64,000 bases of DNA from Acidobacteriota bacterium. GTDB lineage: Bacteria; Acidobacteriota; Vicinamibacteria; Vicinamibacterales; UBA823. The stretch is from contig PCAK01000008.1 in the NCBI GenBank assembly GCA_002730525.1, positions 1 to 64,000 on the forward strand. Reading direction: 5' to 3'. Position 1 is the first letter of the stretch. The number at the start of each line of letters is the position of its first letter. The position numbers were made by a program, and so were the translations under genes. Below are positions 44,088 to 52,961 of this stretch, piece after piece. Below the pieces are notes generated by a model. That model saw only the letters and a list, made by a program, of their open reading frames with translations. It did not search any database and was not told the origin of the DNA.

Positions 44088-44704
44088 GCGGCGAAGGAAC
44101 ACTGTATGTCGTCTCGGCGCCGTCGGGGGCGGGCAAGACCAGCCTGGTCGAGCAACTCGTGCACCGGCTACCGAACCTGGTCAAGTCGCGGTCGTACACC
44201 TCCCGCCCGAGGCGGCGTGGCGAGACGGATGGCGTGGACTATAAGTTCTTGAGCCGCCAGGTGTTCGAGCGGATGATTGCTCGAGACGAGTTTCTCGAGT
44301 GGGCAGAGGTCTTCGGCAATCTGTACGGCACAGCCAAGGCTGATGTCGAGATGCGGTTGTCCAACGGAGAGGATGTGGTCCTCGTGATCGACGTGAACGG
44401 CGCACGTCAGGTCCGGGAGCGCCGCGCCGCGGCCACTAGTATCTTCGTCATGCCTCCGTCGCCTGAGATCCTCGAGGCGCGATTGCGAGGCCGCAGCCAG
44501 GACAGCGAGGGGCAGATCAGGCGGCGGCTCGACGTGGCTCGCGACGAGGTCAAGGCCCATGGCGAGTACGATCACGTCGTTGTGAACGACGATTTCGAGG
44601 CCGCGGTCGATCGATTGCGGGCCATCATCGCCGGGAATGGCGTGGCCTCGGCCAGTGCCCAGGCCCGGGCCGAAACGATCGCGGCGGAGTTTTCCGAGAC
44701 CTAG
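44084..44704 (+). CDS. gmk: Guanylate kinase
   Basis: It phosphorylates GMP to GDP. P-loop VVSAPSGAGKTSLVEQL, the GMP site RSYTSRPRRRGETDGVDY, then FLEWAEVFGNLYGT, and the lid IFVMPPSPEILEARLRGR. At 206 residues it has normal length. It is coupled to yicC by ATGA, and coaBC begins 2 bp after the stop. The small rpoZ gene often found between gmk and coaBC is absent here. Confidence 0.95.
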   Translation: MSGEGTLYVVSAPSGAGKTSLVEQLVHRLPNLVKSRSYTSRPRRRGETDGVDYKFLSRQVFERMIARDEFLEWAEVFGNLYGTAKADVEMRLSNGEDVVLVIDVNGARQVRERRAAATSIFVMPPSPEILEARLRGRSQDSEGQIRRRLDVARDEVKAHGEYDHVVVNDDFEAAVDRLRAIIAGNGVASASAQARAETIAAEFSET

Positions 44705-44706
44705 AG

Positions 44707-45930
44707 ATGGCACTGATCGCCCTCGGCATCACGGGGAGTGTCGGCGCGTACAAGTCCGTCGAAGTGGCGCGCGGACTGCAGAAGCGCGGCCACGACGTCG
44801 TGGCGATCATGACGTCGGCGGCGCAACAGTTCATCGGCCCCCTGACCCTCGGGGCGATCACCCACCGCAACGTCATTACCGACCAGTTCGCATCAGGGCT
44901 GAATTCGTCCGTCGAGCATGTCTCGCTGGCGTCGACGATCGACGCCCTTGTGGTGGCTCCGGCGACCGCGAATGTCATCGGGAAGTTCGCGAATGGCATC
45001 GCCGATGACTTCCTGTCGTCGCTCCAGCTCGTGACGCGGGCACCCATCGTCATGGCGCCGGCGATGAATAGCAATATGTGGACGCATGAGGCGGTCGCGC
45101 GGAATCTGGCGACCCTGCGTGAACGCGGCGTGCACCTCGTCGATCCGGAGACGGGCGAACTGGCCTGCGGCTGGGTTGGCCCGGGCCGTTTGGCCGAACC
45201 TGAACGGATCGTATCGGCGGTGGAGGACGTGCTCCGGCCGGTCGGATCGCTCCTGGGACGTTCGGTCCTCGTGACGGCCGGCCCGACCTACGAGGACCTC
45301 GATCCGGTGAGGTATTTGGGTAACCGCTCGACTGGCAGGATGGGCTTGGCGCTGGCGGCGGAGGCGGCGCGGAGAGGTGGCAAGGTCGTCGTGGTGCTTG
45401 GGCCCACGTCACTGGTTCCGGCCGCCGGCCTGGAGAGCGTGAGAGTTCGCTCGGCGGCCGAGATGTACGAGGCCGTGATGACGCGTCGGGAGTCGACGGA
45501 TCTGATGATCCTGGCGGCCGCCGTGGCGGATTACACGCCGGAGGAAGGGGCGCGCCCGCAGAAGATCCCGAAGGGCGATGGACCGCTGACGCTCACACTG
45601 GCGCGGAGCCGAGACATCTTGGCGGACCTCGGCGGCTGGCGCGGATCTCGGCGCACGCCGGTGCTGGTCGGCTTCGCCGCAGAGACCCACGAGGTGGTGG
45701 AGCGCGCCAGGGCGAAGCTGCTTGGAAAAGGGGTCGATCTCATCGTGGCCAACAACGTCTCGCGGGCTGATGCCGGCTTCGAAGTTGACGCGAATGCCGT
45801 GACTCTGGTGACGGCGGACACTGAGACGGCGGTGCCGTTGCGGGCGAAGGCCGAGGTCGCTCGGGTCGTCGTCGATCACGTCGAATCGCTGCTCGCGTCG
45901 GCCGCGCCGGTCGCCACCGAGGACCGATAG
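44707..45930 (+). CDS. coaBC: Bifunctional phosphopantothenoylcysteine decarboxylase/phosphopantothenate-cysteine ligase
   Basis: The CoaC half has GITGSVGAYKSVEVARGL, the FMN and substrate His in VEHVSLAS, and APAMNSNMW. The CoaB half begins VLVTAGPTYEDLDPVRYLGN and carries RSTGRMGLALA, then AAVADYTPEEG and the KIPK lysine motif. Together they convert phosphopantothenate to phosphopantetheine for coenzyme A. The length of 407 is normal. The next gene starts just after its stop. Confidence 0.95.
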   Translation: MALIALGITGSVGAYKSVEVARGLQKRGHDVVAIMTSAAQQFIGPLTLGAITHRNVITDQFASGLNSSVEHVSLASTIDALVVAPATANVIGKFANGIADDFLSSLQLVTRAPIVMAPAMNSNMWTHEAVARNLATLRERGVHLVDPETGELACGWVGPGRLAEPERIVSAVEDVLRPVGSLLGRSVLVTAGPTYEDLDPVRYLGNRSTGRMGLALAAEAARRGGKVVVVLGPTSLVPAAGLESVRVRSAAEMYEAVMTRRESTDLMILAAAVADYTPEEGARPQKIPKGDGPLTLTLARSRDILADLGGWRGSRRTPVLVGFAAETHEVVERARAKLLGKGVDLIVANNVSRADAGFEVDANAVTLVTADTETAVPLRAKAEVARVVVDHVESLLASAAPVATEDR

Positions 45931-45931
45931 A

Positions 45932-46675
45932 GTGGATAAGCGGCAGGCTGCGGCGCACCTGGAGTATTACGGTGAACTGGGCGTTGCCGGCTGGAGCCTC
46001 GACCGGGAATGGCGTCGCCGGGCGGGCGGGCCGGAGCCGACGCAGGATGGTGAGATCGCCGCAGGTGGCAGCATGGAGGCCGACCCCGCCGATGGAACGC
46101 CGGTCGGTGGGGAGGGCGTCGTGAGCCTGGAGGCCGTCCAGACCGAACTGGGCGAGTGCACGCGATGCAAGCTCTCGGGTCTGGGGCGCCAGCGGGTCGT
46201 CTTCGGGGTGGGGAACCCCGATGCCGAGCTCATGTTCGTCGGCGAGGCCCCAGGTCGCGACGAGGACGCCCAGGGCATCCCGTTCGTCGGTCGGGCGGGC
46301 CAGTTACTGAACAAGATCATCGAATCGATCGGCCAGTCTCGCGAGTCGGTGTACATCGCCAACGTGATCAAGTGCCGTCCACCCCAGAACCGGAATCCCG
46401 AACCCGACGAGGTCGCCACCTGTGAGCCGTTCCTGTTCGGCCAGGTCGATGCCATTCAGCCGAGGGTGATCGTGGCACTGGGGGCCTTTGCCGCACGGAC
46501 ACTGACCCGCACCGACACGCCGATCTCCCGGATGCGCGGGCGTGAGTTCGAGTATCGGGGCGCGATGCTGGTTCCTACCTTCCATCCGGCCTACCTGCTC
46601 CGTAACCCCGGAAGCAAGCGCGAGGTCTGGGAGGACATGAAGAAGGTTCGAGCGCTACTCGAGTCCAACGCCTGA
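45932..46675 (+). CDS. Uracil-DNA glycosylase, type 4 (iron-sulfur), 247 aa
   Basis: It removes uracil from DNA. A variable N-terminal 65 residues precede the core: CTRCKL (two iron-sulfur cysteines), MFVGEAPGRDEDAQGIPF with VGRAG, the second cysteine pair in IKCRPPQNRNPEPDEVATC, and the catalytic-loop HPAYLLRNPGSK. GTG 45932 is one base after the coaBC stop. The four-cysteine set and GEAPG mark family 4. Confidence 0.93.
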   Translation: MDKRQAAAHLEYYGELGVAGWSLDREWRRRAGGPEPTQDGEIAAGGSMEADPADGTPVGGEGVVSLEAVQTELGECTRCKLSGLGRQRVVFGVGNPDAELMFVGEAPGRDEDAQGIPFVGRAGQLLNKIIESIGQSRESVYIANVIKCRPPQNRNPEPDEVATCEPFLFGQVDAIQPRVIVALGAFAARTLTRTDTPISRMRGREFEYRGAMLVPTFHPAYLLRNPGSKREVWEDMKKVRALLESNA

Positions 46676-46717
46676 GCCGTTCCGGCGGCGCTCGGCGCCC
46701 GTTGATATCCTTTGCCA

Positions 46718-48934
46718 GTGCCTCGCCTCGTTCAGGTAGCGGTCCCGGTGTCGCTACGTGATCTCCTGACCTATCGGGTTCCAGAAGGATGGCCGGTACC
46801 GCCGCCCGGTGTCCGAGTCGTCGTGCCGCTCGGGCCGCGGCGCGTGGTGGGCTGCGTCGTCGCCACGGAGGACCCGTCCGCGGCGCCCGACGCGCGATCA
46901 ATCAAGGACCTGGACCAGGTGCTGGACGAGTCGCCATTGGTCCCGCCGTCAGTGATGGCGGTGGCCCTCTGGGCTGCGGAGTACTACCTCTGCGGTCCGG
47001 GCCAGACGATAGAGGCTGCGCTGCCGGCGGGCCGGGCTGCGGGATTCCGCACGGTGCGCTGGTTCGAGATTACGGAGTCGGGGCGGACGGCGCTGGAGCC
47101 GGATGATGGAGACGGGACCGGTCGGCGGCTGGGCCGGCGTCAAGCAGCGGCCTTGACGGCGCTGGCGGCCGCAGCGGCTGGTCTCGACCAGGCCACCCTG
47201 GTGGAACTCGGGGTGCCGACGGCGACGCTGCGTCGCCTGGAGGCGCTCGACTTGGCGCGCGGGAGTCGACGCCGCGTCAGCCGGATCCCCGCCGGCGCGG
47301 TGGGCGACAGCCCGAGGCTGGAGGTCACCCTGACCGCAGAGCAGGCCGCCGCCGTGGATCGGCTGACGGCGACGCTTGCGGAGCGCCGGTTCGGCGTGGC
47401 CTTGCTGCACGGCGTCACCGGTAGCGGAAAGACCGAGGTGTACCTGAGGCTCGCACTGGAGGCTCAGCGCGCCGGTGGGCGCGTGTTGGTCCTAGTGCCA
47501 GAAATCGGACTAACGCCAGCGAGCGTGACGGCGTTTCGCTCCGTGTTCGGCGAGCGGGTGGCGATTCAGCATAGCGGCCTGTCGCCGGGCGAGCGTCACG
47601 ATCAGTGGCATCGGATCAGATCGGGCGGTGTGGATGTCGTCGTCGGGACACGGTCGGCGGTCTTTGCACCGCTGGAAGACCTCGGCCTCGTCATCGTGGA
47701 CGAGGAACACGACGCGTCGTACAAGCAAGAGGAAACACCTCGATATCACGGTCGCGACCTGGCGATTGTGCGGGGGCAGCACGACGGCGCACTCGTCGTC
47801 CTGGGCTCGGCGACGCCGTCGCTCGAGAGCTACCAGCAGGCGCTACGGGGGCGCTACGACCTCGTGCGGCTGCCGACTCGCGCGACGGGCCACGATCTGT
47901 CGGCGGTGCGGATCGTGGATATGAAAGGCGAGGTTGCCGAGAGTGGCCGGGAGGTTGTCTTGAGCCGAACCCTGGCCGAAGGCCTCGACGATCGCCTGAC
48001 CCGCCATGAACAGGCGATCGTCCTGCTGAACCGCCGGGGCTACGCGCCCGTGGTGCTCTGTCGGCAGTGCGGTGTCGCGGCGGAGTGCCCGAATTGCAGC
48101 GTGTCATTGACGGCGCATCGGCGCGACGGGCGTGTTCGGTGTCACTACTGCGGCTACACGCGCGCAATGCCCACGCGGTGTCCGTCGTGCTCGGGCGAGT
48201 TCCTCGAGTTGACCGGTGTCGGCACGGAGCGCCTGGAAGCCGAGGTATGTCAGCGCTGCCCGGCCGCGCGGGTCGCGCGGATGGATCGCGACACGATGGC
48301 GCGCCGGGGGGCCGCGGCGGCGCTACTGGCCGCGTTCGGGCGAGGGGAGATCGACGTTCTGGTCGGCACGCAGATGATCGCCAAAGGGCACGACTTTCCC
48401 CGCGTGACCCTGGTGGGCGTCGTGGCGGCCGATGGGGGCTTGGGTATCGGCGACTTTCGCGCCGCGGAGCGCACGTTTCAGCTGCTGACTCAGGTCGCTG
48501 GCCGTGCGGGACGCGGCGAGCGGCCGGGTGAGACGATCGTGCAGACGCTCTATCCCGGCCACTACAGCATTCAGTATGCGTGCCGGCAGGACTACGAGGG
48601 GTTCTACGCGGAGGAGATCGCGTTCCGGCAGGCGATGCGCTACCCGCCCTGTCTGGCCCTGGTCAATCTTGTCGTCCGTGGCCGAACCGAAGGCGAAGCG
48701 ATGCGAGACGGCACCGCGCTGGCGAGCGCGCTGCGAGAGCGGACTCGGTCGGGTTGGGTGCTCGGGCCGGCGCCGGCGGCACTCGGTCGGCTGAAGGGTG
48801 AGCACCGCGTGCAGATCCTTGCCAAGGGCGATCATCGAGTCCGCCTTCGGAAGGCGGTCGAGTCGATTCTCGCAGAGCATCCGCGCCTAGTGCGGAGGGT
48901 GACGGTGGACGTCGATCCGGTCTCGGTGCGCTGA
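46718..48934 (+). CDS. priA: Primosomal replication helicase PriA
   Basis: The 3'-to-5' helicase that restarts stalled forks. The N-terminal DNA-binding domain (VPVSLRDLLTYRVPEG) is followed by Walker A LLHGVTGSGKTEVYLRLA, the DEEH box (VIVDEEHDASYKQEE), GSATPSLES, and the zinc-binding region (CRQCGVAAECPNC, CHYCG, CPSCSG). LVGTQMIAKGHDFPRVTLVG and VAGRAGRGERPGE complete the helicase motifs. GTG 46718 is chosen; an upstream TTG at 46712 is possible. Length 738 is normal. Confidence 0.95.
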   Translation: MPRLVQVAVPVSLRDLLTYRVPEGWPVPPPGVRVVVPLGPRRVVGCVVATEDPSAAPDARSIKDLDQVLDESPLVPPSVMAVALWAAEYYLCGPGQTIEAALPAGRAAGFRTVRWFEITESGRTALEPDDGDGTGRRLGRRQAAALTALAAAAAGLDQATLVELGVPTATLRRLEALDLARGSRRRVSRIPAGAVGDSPRLEVTLTAEQAAAVDRLTATLAERRFGVALLHGVTGSGKTEVYLRLALEAQRAGGRVLVLVPEIGLTPASVTAFRSVFGERVAIQHSGLSPGERHDQWHRIRSGGVDVVVGTRSAVFAPLEDLGLVIVDEEHDASYKQEETPRYHGRDLAIVRGQHDGALVVLGSATPSLESYQQALRGRYDLVRLPTRATGHDLSAVRIVDMKGEVAESGREVVLSRTLAEGLDDRLTRHEQAIVLLNRRGYAPVVLCRQCGVAAECPNCSVSLTAHRRDGRVRCHYCGYTRAMPTRCPSCSGEFLELTGVGTERLEAEVCQRCPAARVARMDRDTMARRGAAAALLAAFGRGEIDVLVGTQMIAKGHDFPRVTLVGVVAADGGLGIGDFRAAERTFQLLTQVAGRAGRGERPGETIVQTLYPGHYSIQYACRQDYEGFYAEEIAFRQAMRYPPCLALVNLVVRGRTEGEAMRDGTALASALRERTRSGWVLGPAPAALGRLKGEHRVQILAKGDHRVRLRKAVESILAEHPRLVRRVTVDVDPVSVR

Positions 48935-48948
48935 GGGTGCCGCGGCGA

Positions 48949-49932
48949 TCAGGGGATGTCGATGAGGCTCAACGGTTCGATGGGCGCCGGCGTGAAGCAG
49001 AGGATGAACATGAGCAGAGCGCCCAGCGCCACGAGACGGCGTCGCCGGTCCAGCGGGATGTGCTCGTCCACCGTCCGGGGATGCCGCGGGCCGAACATCA
49101 CGATCATGACGATCAGCATGATGGTCCAGACGATCCAGCTTCGAGACCAGAAGGTCAGCAGGACCGCTATGGCCGCCATAGCCAGCGTGATGAGCGTGGA
49201 GCGCCGGCCGAACGCGGCGTAGGCGATGTGCCCCCCGTCGAGTTGGGCAATCGGGAAGAGGTTCAGCGCCGTGGCCAGGAGGCCGAACCAGGCGGCGAAC
49301 CCCATCGGGTGGAGGTTCACGGAGTAGCCCTCTGGCGTTGGGCCGCAGATGAGCCAGGAGACGATCTGAAAGAGCAGTGGTTCGCCGAGCGAGAGCCCGG
49401 AGAAGTCGTCGGGCAGGCGTGTCAGGCGGGACAGGCTGAGACCTGCGACCAACGCCGGAACGGCCACGACGAACCCGGCGATCGGCCCGGCGACGCCGAT
49501 ATCGAAGAGCATCGGCTTCGTCCTGATCGGCTCGCGAATACGGATGAATGCGCCGAGCGTCCCGGTCGGCCAGATCGGTGCAGGAATGAAGTAGGGCAGC
49601 GAGACGTCGACCCGATAGTAGCGGCAGGTCAGATAGTGACCGAATTCATGGGCGCCGAGGATGGCCAGAATCGTCGCGCTGTACCACAGTCCCTGCGGGA
49701 TCAGCAGGCCGGCGGGCTCGATCTGGCGGGCACCGAAGTCGGCCTCGAAGGCGTGATAGTGACAGCCGCCGACCACGGTCGTGGTGACGATCGTGCCGAG
49801 AAACAGAAGGAGATGAACGTAGCTCCGCCGGCGCGGTGGAGGTGCGGGCTCGGGTGGCCCGAGATCGTGGTCGGGCGGGCGAGCGGCTCTGTCCCCCTCG
49901 GGCCGGGGCAGTTCGTTCGACGCGGAGGCCAA
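48949..49932 (-). CDS. Site-2 type membrane metalloprotease (M50), 327 aa
   Basis: The zinc site GAHEFGHYLTC is in a membrane helix, and the third ligand motif NLFPIAQLDGGHIA is near residue 235. Six or so hydrophobic segments fit the S2P fold, and no PDZ domain is seen. The N-terminal 35 residues are a cytoplasmic Pro-rich region. It likely cuts membrane-spanning substrates within the bilayer. It converges on priA (14 bp apart) and follows the HU gene on the same strand by 12 bp, so it is probably transcribed with it. Confidence 0.88.
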   Translation of the reverse strand: MASASNELPRPEGDRAARPPDHDLGPPEPAPPPRRRSYVHLLLFLGTIVTTTVVGGCHYHAFEADFGARQIEPAGLLIPQGLWYSATILAILGAHEFGHYLTCRYYRVDVSLPYFIPAPIWPTGTLGAFIRIREPIRTKPMLFDIGVAGPIAGFVVAVPALVAGLSLSRLTRLPDDFSGLSLGEPLLFQIVSWLICGPTPEGYSVNLHPMGFAAWFGLLATALNLFPIAQLDGGHIAYAAFGRRSTLITLAMAAIAVLLTFWSRSWIVWTIMLIVMIVMFGPRHPRTVDEHIPLDRRRRLVALGALLMFILCFTPAPIEPLSLIDIP

Positions 49933-49944
49933 GGCTGCCGATGC

Positions 49945-50217
49945 TCAGATGCGGATATTCTGGAGGTCTTTACCGGGCTTGAAGCGGATGGTCCGACCAG
50001 GCGGGATACGGACCTCCTTGCCGGTGCGAGGATTCCGGCCGATGCCGCGCTTGCGGGGCTTCACCTGGAAGACGCCGAAGCCTCGAAGCTCGATCCGTTC
50101 GCCACGTTGCATCGAGAGTCGCATCGCATCGAACACGGCATCCACCGCCACTTCGGCCTTGACCTTCGTGATGGCGGCGGCAGTCGAAACCTCGTTGACG
50201 ATGTCGACTTTGATCAT
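49945..50217 (-). CDS. HU/IHF family DNA-binding protein, 90 aa
   Basis: A histone-like DNA-bending protein. The arm region GRNPRTGKEVRIPPGRTIRF is a full HU arm with its proline, and GFGVFQVKPRKR is the conserved turn before it. The length of 90 is exact for the family. HU or IHF subunit type cannot be told. A strong consensus promoter lies 30 bp upstream. Confidence 0.95.
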   Translation of the reverse strand: MIKVDIVNEVSTAAAITKVKAEVAVDAVFDAMRLSMQRGERIELRGFGVFQVKPRKRGIGRNPRTGKEVRIPPGRTIRFKPGKDLQNIRI

Positions 50218-50246
50218 GACTTAGGCACTCCTCACGATGTGTAACT

Positions 50247-50275
50247 ATCATAGATATAGAGACTTACACTGTCAA
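50247..50275 (-). promoter_or_regulatory. Consensus sigma-70 promoter for the HU gene
   Basis: TTGACA (50270-50275), exactly 17 bp, TATGAT (50247-50252) on the minus strand. It is the best promoter match in the window and sits in a local AT-rich patch between HU and the divergent der gene. Confidence 0.8.
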
Positions 50276-50315
50276 GTGGTAGCCTAACTGTTCCCGCGCA
50301 ACCGCAAAGAGTGCA

Positions 50316-51683
50316 ATGGCTACCCGTCGCCAGAAGCCGTTCGCGACTGTCGTCCTCGCCGGACGACCGAATGTCGGCAAATCGACCCTGTTCAACCGGA
50401 TGACCCGGTCGCGGAAGGCGATCGTGACCGAGACACCGGGCACCACGAGGGATCTCGTCGGGGCCGAGGCCGAATGGCAGGGCGTGACCTTCCGCCTCGT
50501 TGACACCGGTGGGATGTTCGGTGCGAGCGCGGACCCGCTGCAGGCCGAGGTCGTCGACCGTGGACGGCGGGGAATCGCCTCCGCCGACGTCGTCGTCTTC
50601 GTGGTCGATGGCCGCGAGGGGGTCGTGCCGGCTGACCGGGACGTGGCCGAGACGCTACGGCGAACCGGCGCGCCCGTCGTCGTGGCCGTCAACAAGATCG
50701 ACGATCACCGCGCGCAGGTGCGTGTCGACGAGTTCCATCAACTGGGGTTCGACTCAGTGGTCGAGATTTCCGCCGAACATGGCACCGGTGTGGGCGAGCT
50801 GCTCGACCCGATCGTCGAGCGATTGCCGAGCGGCCGCGTCGAGGCGGGACACCGGCACGAAGAGGCCGCCGGCTTGTCGGGTGAGGTCGCGGTGGCGATC
50901 GTTGGGCGCCCGAACGTCGGCAAATCTTCCCTCGTCAACCGCCTCCTTCGCGAGGAGCGTGTCCTTGTCAGCGCCTTACCGGGCACGACTCGGGATGCCG
51001 TGGACGAGGTGCTCCGATGGCGAGGTCGGCAGTTTCGCATCGTGGATACGGCGGGGATCCGACGGCCTGGCCGGGTCGCGCGGGGCGGGAGGGTCGAGGC
51101 CGTCAGCGTCGTGGTCGCTCGCCGCGCGATCGCCCGGGCTGACGTGGCGGTTCTGCTGATTGATGCTTCGGAAGGGATGACGGATCAGGACGCGGCGATC
51201 GTCGGTGAGGCGGAGAAGGCGGGGTGCGGGATCATCGTCGGGGCGAACAAGTGGGACCTGATGAAGGGGCGAGGCGCCGCGGCGGTTCGCGAGTTCGACG
51301 ACACGGCCAGACGTCAGACGAAGTTCCTCGACTATGCACCGCTGCTGCACCTGTCCGCGCTGACCGGGGATCGTGTGCCGAAGCTGCTCGAAGCCATCGA
51401 ACGCGTGGCAACCGCACGCCAGCAGAGAGTTCCTACGGGTGAGTTGAACCGGTTCATCGAGCAGGTGACGACCCAGCATCCACCGGTGAGTCCGGGCCGG
51501 CGGCAGGTGCGGGTGCTCTACGCCGCGCAGATCGGTGTCGCTCCACCGGCCTTCGTCTGCTTCACGAACGTGGCGACTCGGTTTCATTTTTCCTACGTCC
51601 GGTTCCTGGAAAACCGGATACGTGAGACCTTCGGGTTCGAAGGCACCCCGATCCGCGTGCACGTCCGGCGCCGCCGAAAGTGA
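50316..51683 (+). CDS. der: GTPase Der (EngA)
   Basis: A double GTPase needed for 50S ribosome assembly. The first G domain has VVLAGRPNVGKSTLFNRM and DTGGMF, the second VAIVGRPNVGKSSLVNRLL, DTAGIRRPG and GANKWDLMK. The C-terminal KH-like domain (RRQVRVLYAAQIGVAPPAFV and on) is complete. Length 455 is normal. It is divergent from HU. Confidence 0.96.
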   Translation: MATRRQKPFATVVLAGRPNVGKSTLFNRMTRSRKAIVTETPGTTRDLVGAEAEWQGVTFRLVDTGGMFGASADPLQAEVVDRGRRGIASADVVVFVVDGREGVVPADRDVAETLRRTGAPVVVAVNKIDDHRAQVRVDEFHQLGFDSVVEISAEHGTGVGELLDPIVERLPSGRVEAGHRHEEAAGLSGEVAVAIVGRPNVGKSSLVNRLLREERVLVSALPGTTRDAVDEVLRWRGRQFRIVDTAGIRRPGRVARGGRVEAVSVVVARRAIARADVAVLLIDASEGMTDQDAAIVGEAEKAGCGIIVGANKWDLMKGRGAAAVREFDDTARRQTKFLDYAPLLHLSALTGDRVPKLLEAIERVATARQQRVPTGELNRFIEQVTTQHPPVSPGRRQVRVLYAAQIGVAPPAFVCFTNVATRFHFSYVRFLENRIRETFGFEGTPIRVHVRRRRK

Positions 51684-51695
51684 GCCGATCGTGCG

Positions 51696-51704
51696 TGCTA
51701 TACT
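51696..51704 (+). promoter_or_regulatory. Extended -10 promoter for the MerR-type gene
   Basis: TGCTATACT, another TGNTANNNT element, placed 24 bp before the ATG at 51728 and after the der stop. Transcription would start near 51711. Confidence 0.55.
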
Positions 51705-51727
51705 GGCGCGCACCGGAGGCGAGGAGC

Positions 51728-52216
51728 ATGAGTTCCACCGCGACCCCAGACATTCCGAAGCGGGCGGCGTTCAAGGCGGCCGAGGTCTGCCAGATCGCCG
51801 AGGTCAAACCCTACGTGCTCCGGTCGTGGGAGGCCGAGTTCCCCAATCTCGGCGTCGCGAAGGGCGACGGCCCGCGCGTCTATCGGCAGGCGGACCTGGA
51901 ACTGGTCCTCCGACTGAAGGAGATGCTCTTCGTCGATGGGTTGACGTTGGGCGGGGCCCGGCGGCGCCTCGAGGAGGAGCTCGGTCCGATCGACGAGCCC
52001 GTCGCCGAGGTCGGGGCGGCGTCGACGTCGATCGACCCAGGTGTGAAGCTCCAGCTTGCCGAACTCAAGACCGGCTTGCGGGACATCCTCGCGATGCTGT
52101 CGACCAACGGCGACGGCAAGGTGCCGGCAACACGGAAGACGCGCGGCGCACGGAGCGGCAAGCGTCCGACGGCACGGGGACGGAAGGGCAAGACGGCCAA
52201 GCGCTCAGGGCGCTGA
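51728..52216 (+). CDS. MerR family transcriptional regulator with a basic tail, 162 aa
   Basis: The N-terminal winged helix (FKAAEVCQIAEVKPYVLRSW, then EAEFPNLGV and PRVYRQADLELVLRLKEML) is typical of MerR-like regulators with no metal-binding cysteines. A short helical middle follows. The last 35 residues are Lys/Arg/Gly-rich, like the basic tails of the genes near 10-12 kb. Ribosome site GAGGAG lies just before the ATG. Ligand and targets are unknown. Confidence 0.85.
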   Translation: MSSTATPDIPKRAAFKAAEVCQIAEVKPYVLRSWEAEFPNLGVAKGDGPRVYRQADLELVLRLKEMLFVDGLTLGGARRRLEEELGPIDEPVAEVGAASTSIDPGVKLQLAELKTGLRDILAMLSTNGDGKVPATRKTRGARSGKRPTARGRKGKTAKRSGR

Positions 52217-52238
52217 AACCGCGAAGTGAATCGCACCA

Positions 52239-52315
52239 CGGGATGTGGCGCAGCCTGGTAGCGCACCTGACTGGGGGTCAGGGGGCCGCCGGTTCGAATC
52301 CGGCCATCCCGACCA
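52239..52315 (+). tRNA. tRNA-Pro (anticodon GGG), CCA encoded
   Basis: Acceptor CGGGATG pairs with CATCCCG, the D arm contains GCGCAGCCTGGTAGCGC, the anticodon arm CCTGA-CTGGGGG-TCAGG gives GGG, and the T arm is CCGG-TTCGAAT-CCGG. The 3' CCA is at 52313-52315. Backbone gives way to accessory DNA immediately after it; 52316-52507 holds no clear gene, only an AT-rich stretch. Confidence 0.95.
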
Positions 52316-52507
52316 GTAAACACGGGGCTCAATCGATTCTGTCGGTTGGGCCTTGTTTCTTGTTTGGGCGCTTTGTGTAGCTTTTGTGTAACTGTTTCCA
52401 AAAAACTCTGCGCCCCGTGGCCATCCGAGGCCGCAGTCCAGCCATGCAGCACCGCTTGTGCTGAGACTCAGTCGATAGTCTGGGTTCAGTGGGGACGAGG
52501 CTTACCG

Positions 52508-52924
52508 CTACTGCGGGTGCGCGGCGTCCCACTCGCGGGCGAAGCGTTCGGCTTCGGCGATCTGGGTGGGGTTCATCTGGCCTGCAGCTCGGTCGCGACC
52601 GTCGACAGCGTGCTGCCGGTGCCCACCGGCCATTCGTGAGGCCGCGAGGTTGTACCAGATGTGCGCCTGCACGTAGTCCTGCGGGACGCCCTTGCCGTTC
52701 TGGTACATGATCGCGAGGTTGGACTGCGCCCTGGCGTCTCCCTGGTCGGCTGCGAGCCGGTACCAGCGCACCGCTTCGATGTCGTCCTGCGGGATATCCA
52801 CGCCGTAGTCGTACCAGAGCCCAAGGGTAAACTGCGCCGCTGCGTATCCCTGGCCCGCCGCCAGCCGCAACCATCGTACCGCCTCGGCATCGTCCTGCGG
52901 AACGCCGAGGCCGTTGGCATACAT
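52508..52924 (-). CDS. Sel1-repeat protein, 138 aa in this frame (probably the C-terminal half of a split gene)
   Basis: Three Sel1-like repeats are visible: ANGLGVPQDDAEAVRWLRLA, GQGYAAAQFTLGLWY, then DQGDARAQSNLAIMY. Such repeats form helical scaffolds for protein contacts. The frame stays open upstream of ATG 52924 through AKEGDAEAQRNLGVM, another repeat, back to a run of eight G at 53015-53022. There it falls out of frame with the lipoprotein module. One base less in that run would join the two into a single exported Sel1 lipoprotein. Confidence 0.75.
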   Translation of the reverse strand: MYANGLGVPQDDAEAVRWLRLAAGQGYAAAQFTLGLWYDYGVDIPQDDIEAVRWYRLAADQGDARAQSNLAIMYQNGKGVPQDYVQAHIWYNLAASRMAGGHRQHAVDGRDRAAGQMNPTQIAEAERFAREWDAAHPQ

Positions 52925-52961
52925 GACCCCGAGGTTGCGCTGCGCCTCGGCGTCGCCCTCC

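Noticed and set aside
52316-52452. Integrase C-terminal relic just after tRNA-Pro (minus strand, TVTQKLHKAPKQE)
   Set aside because: The length is too short and no catalytic Tyr/GH motif is visible; the resemblance could be chance.
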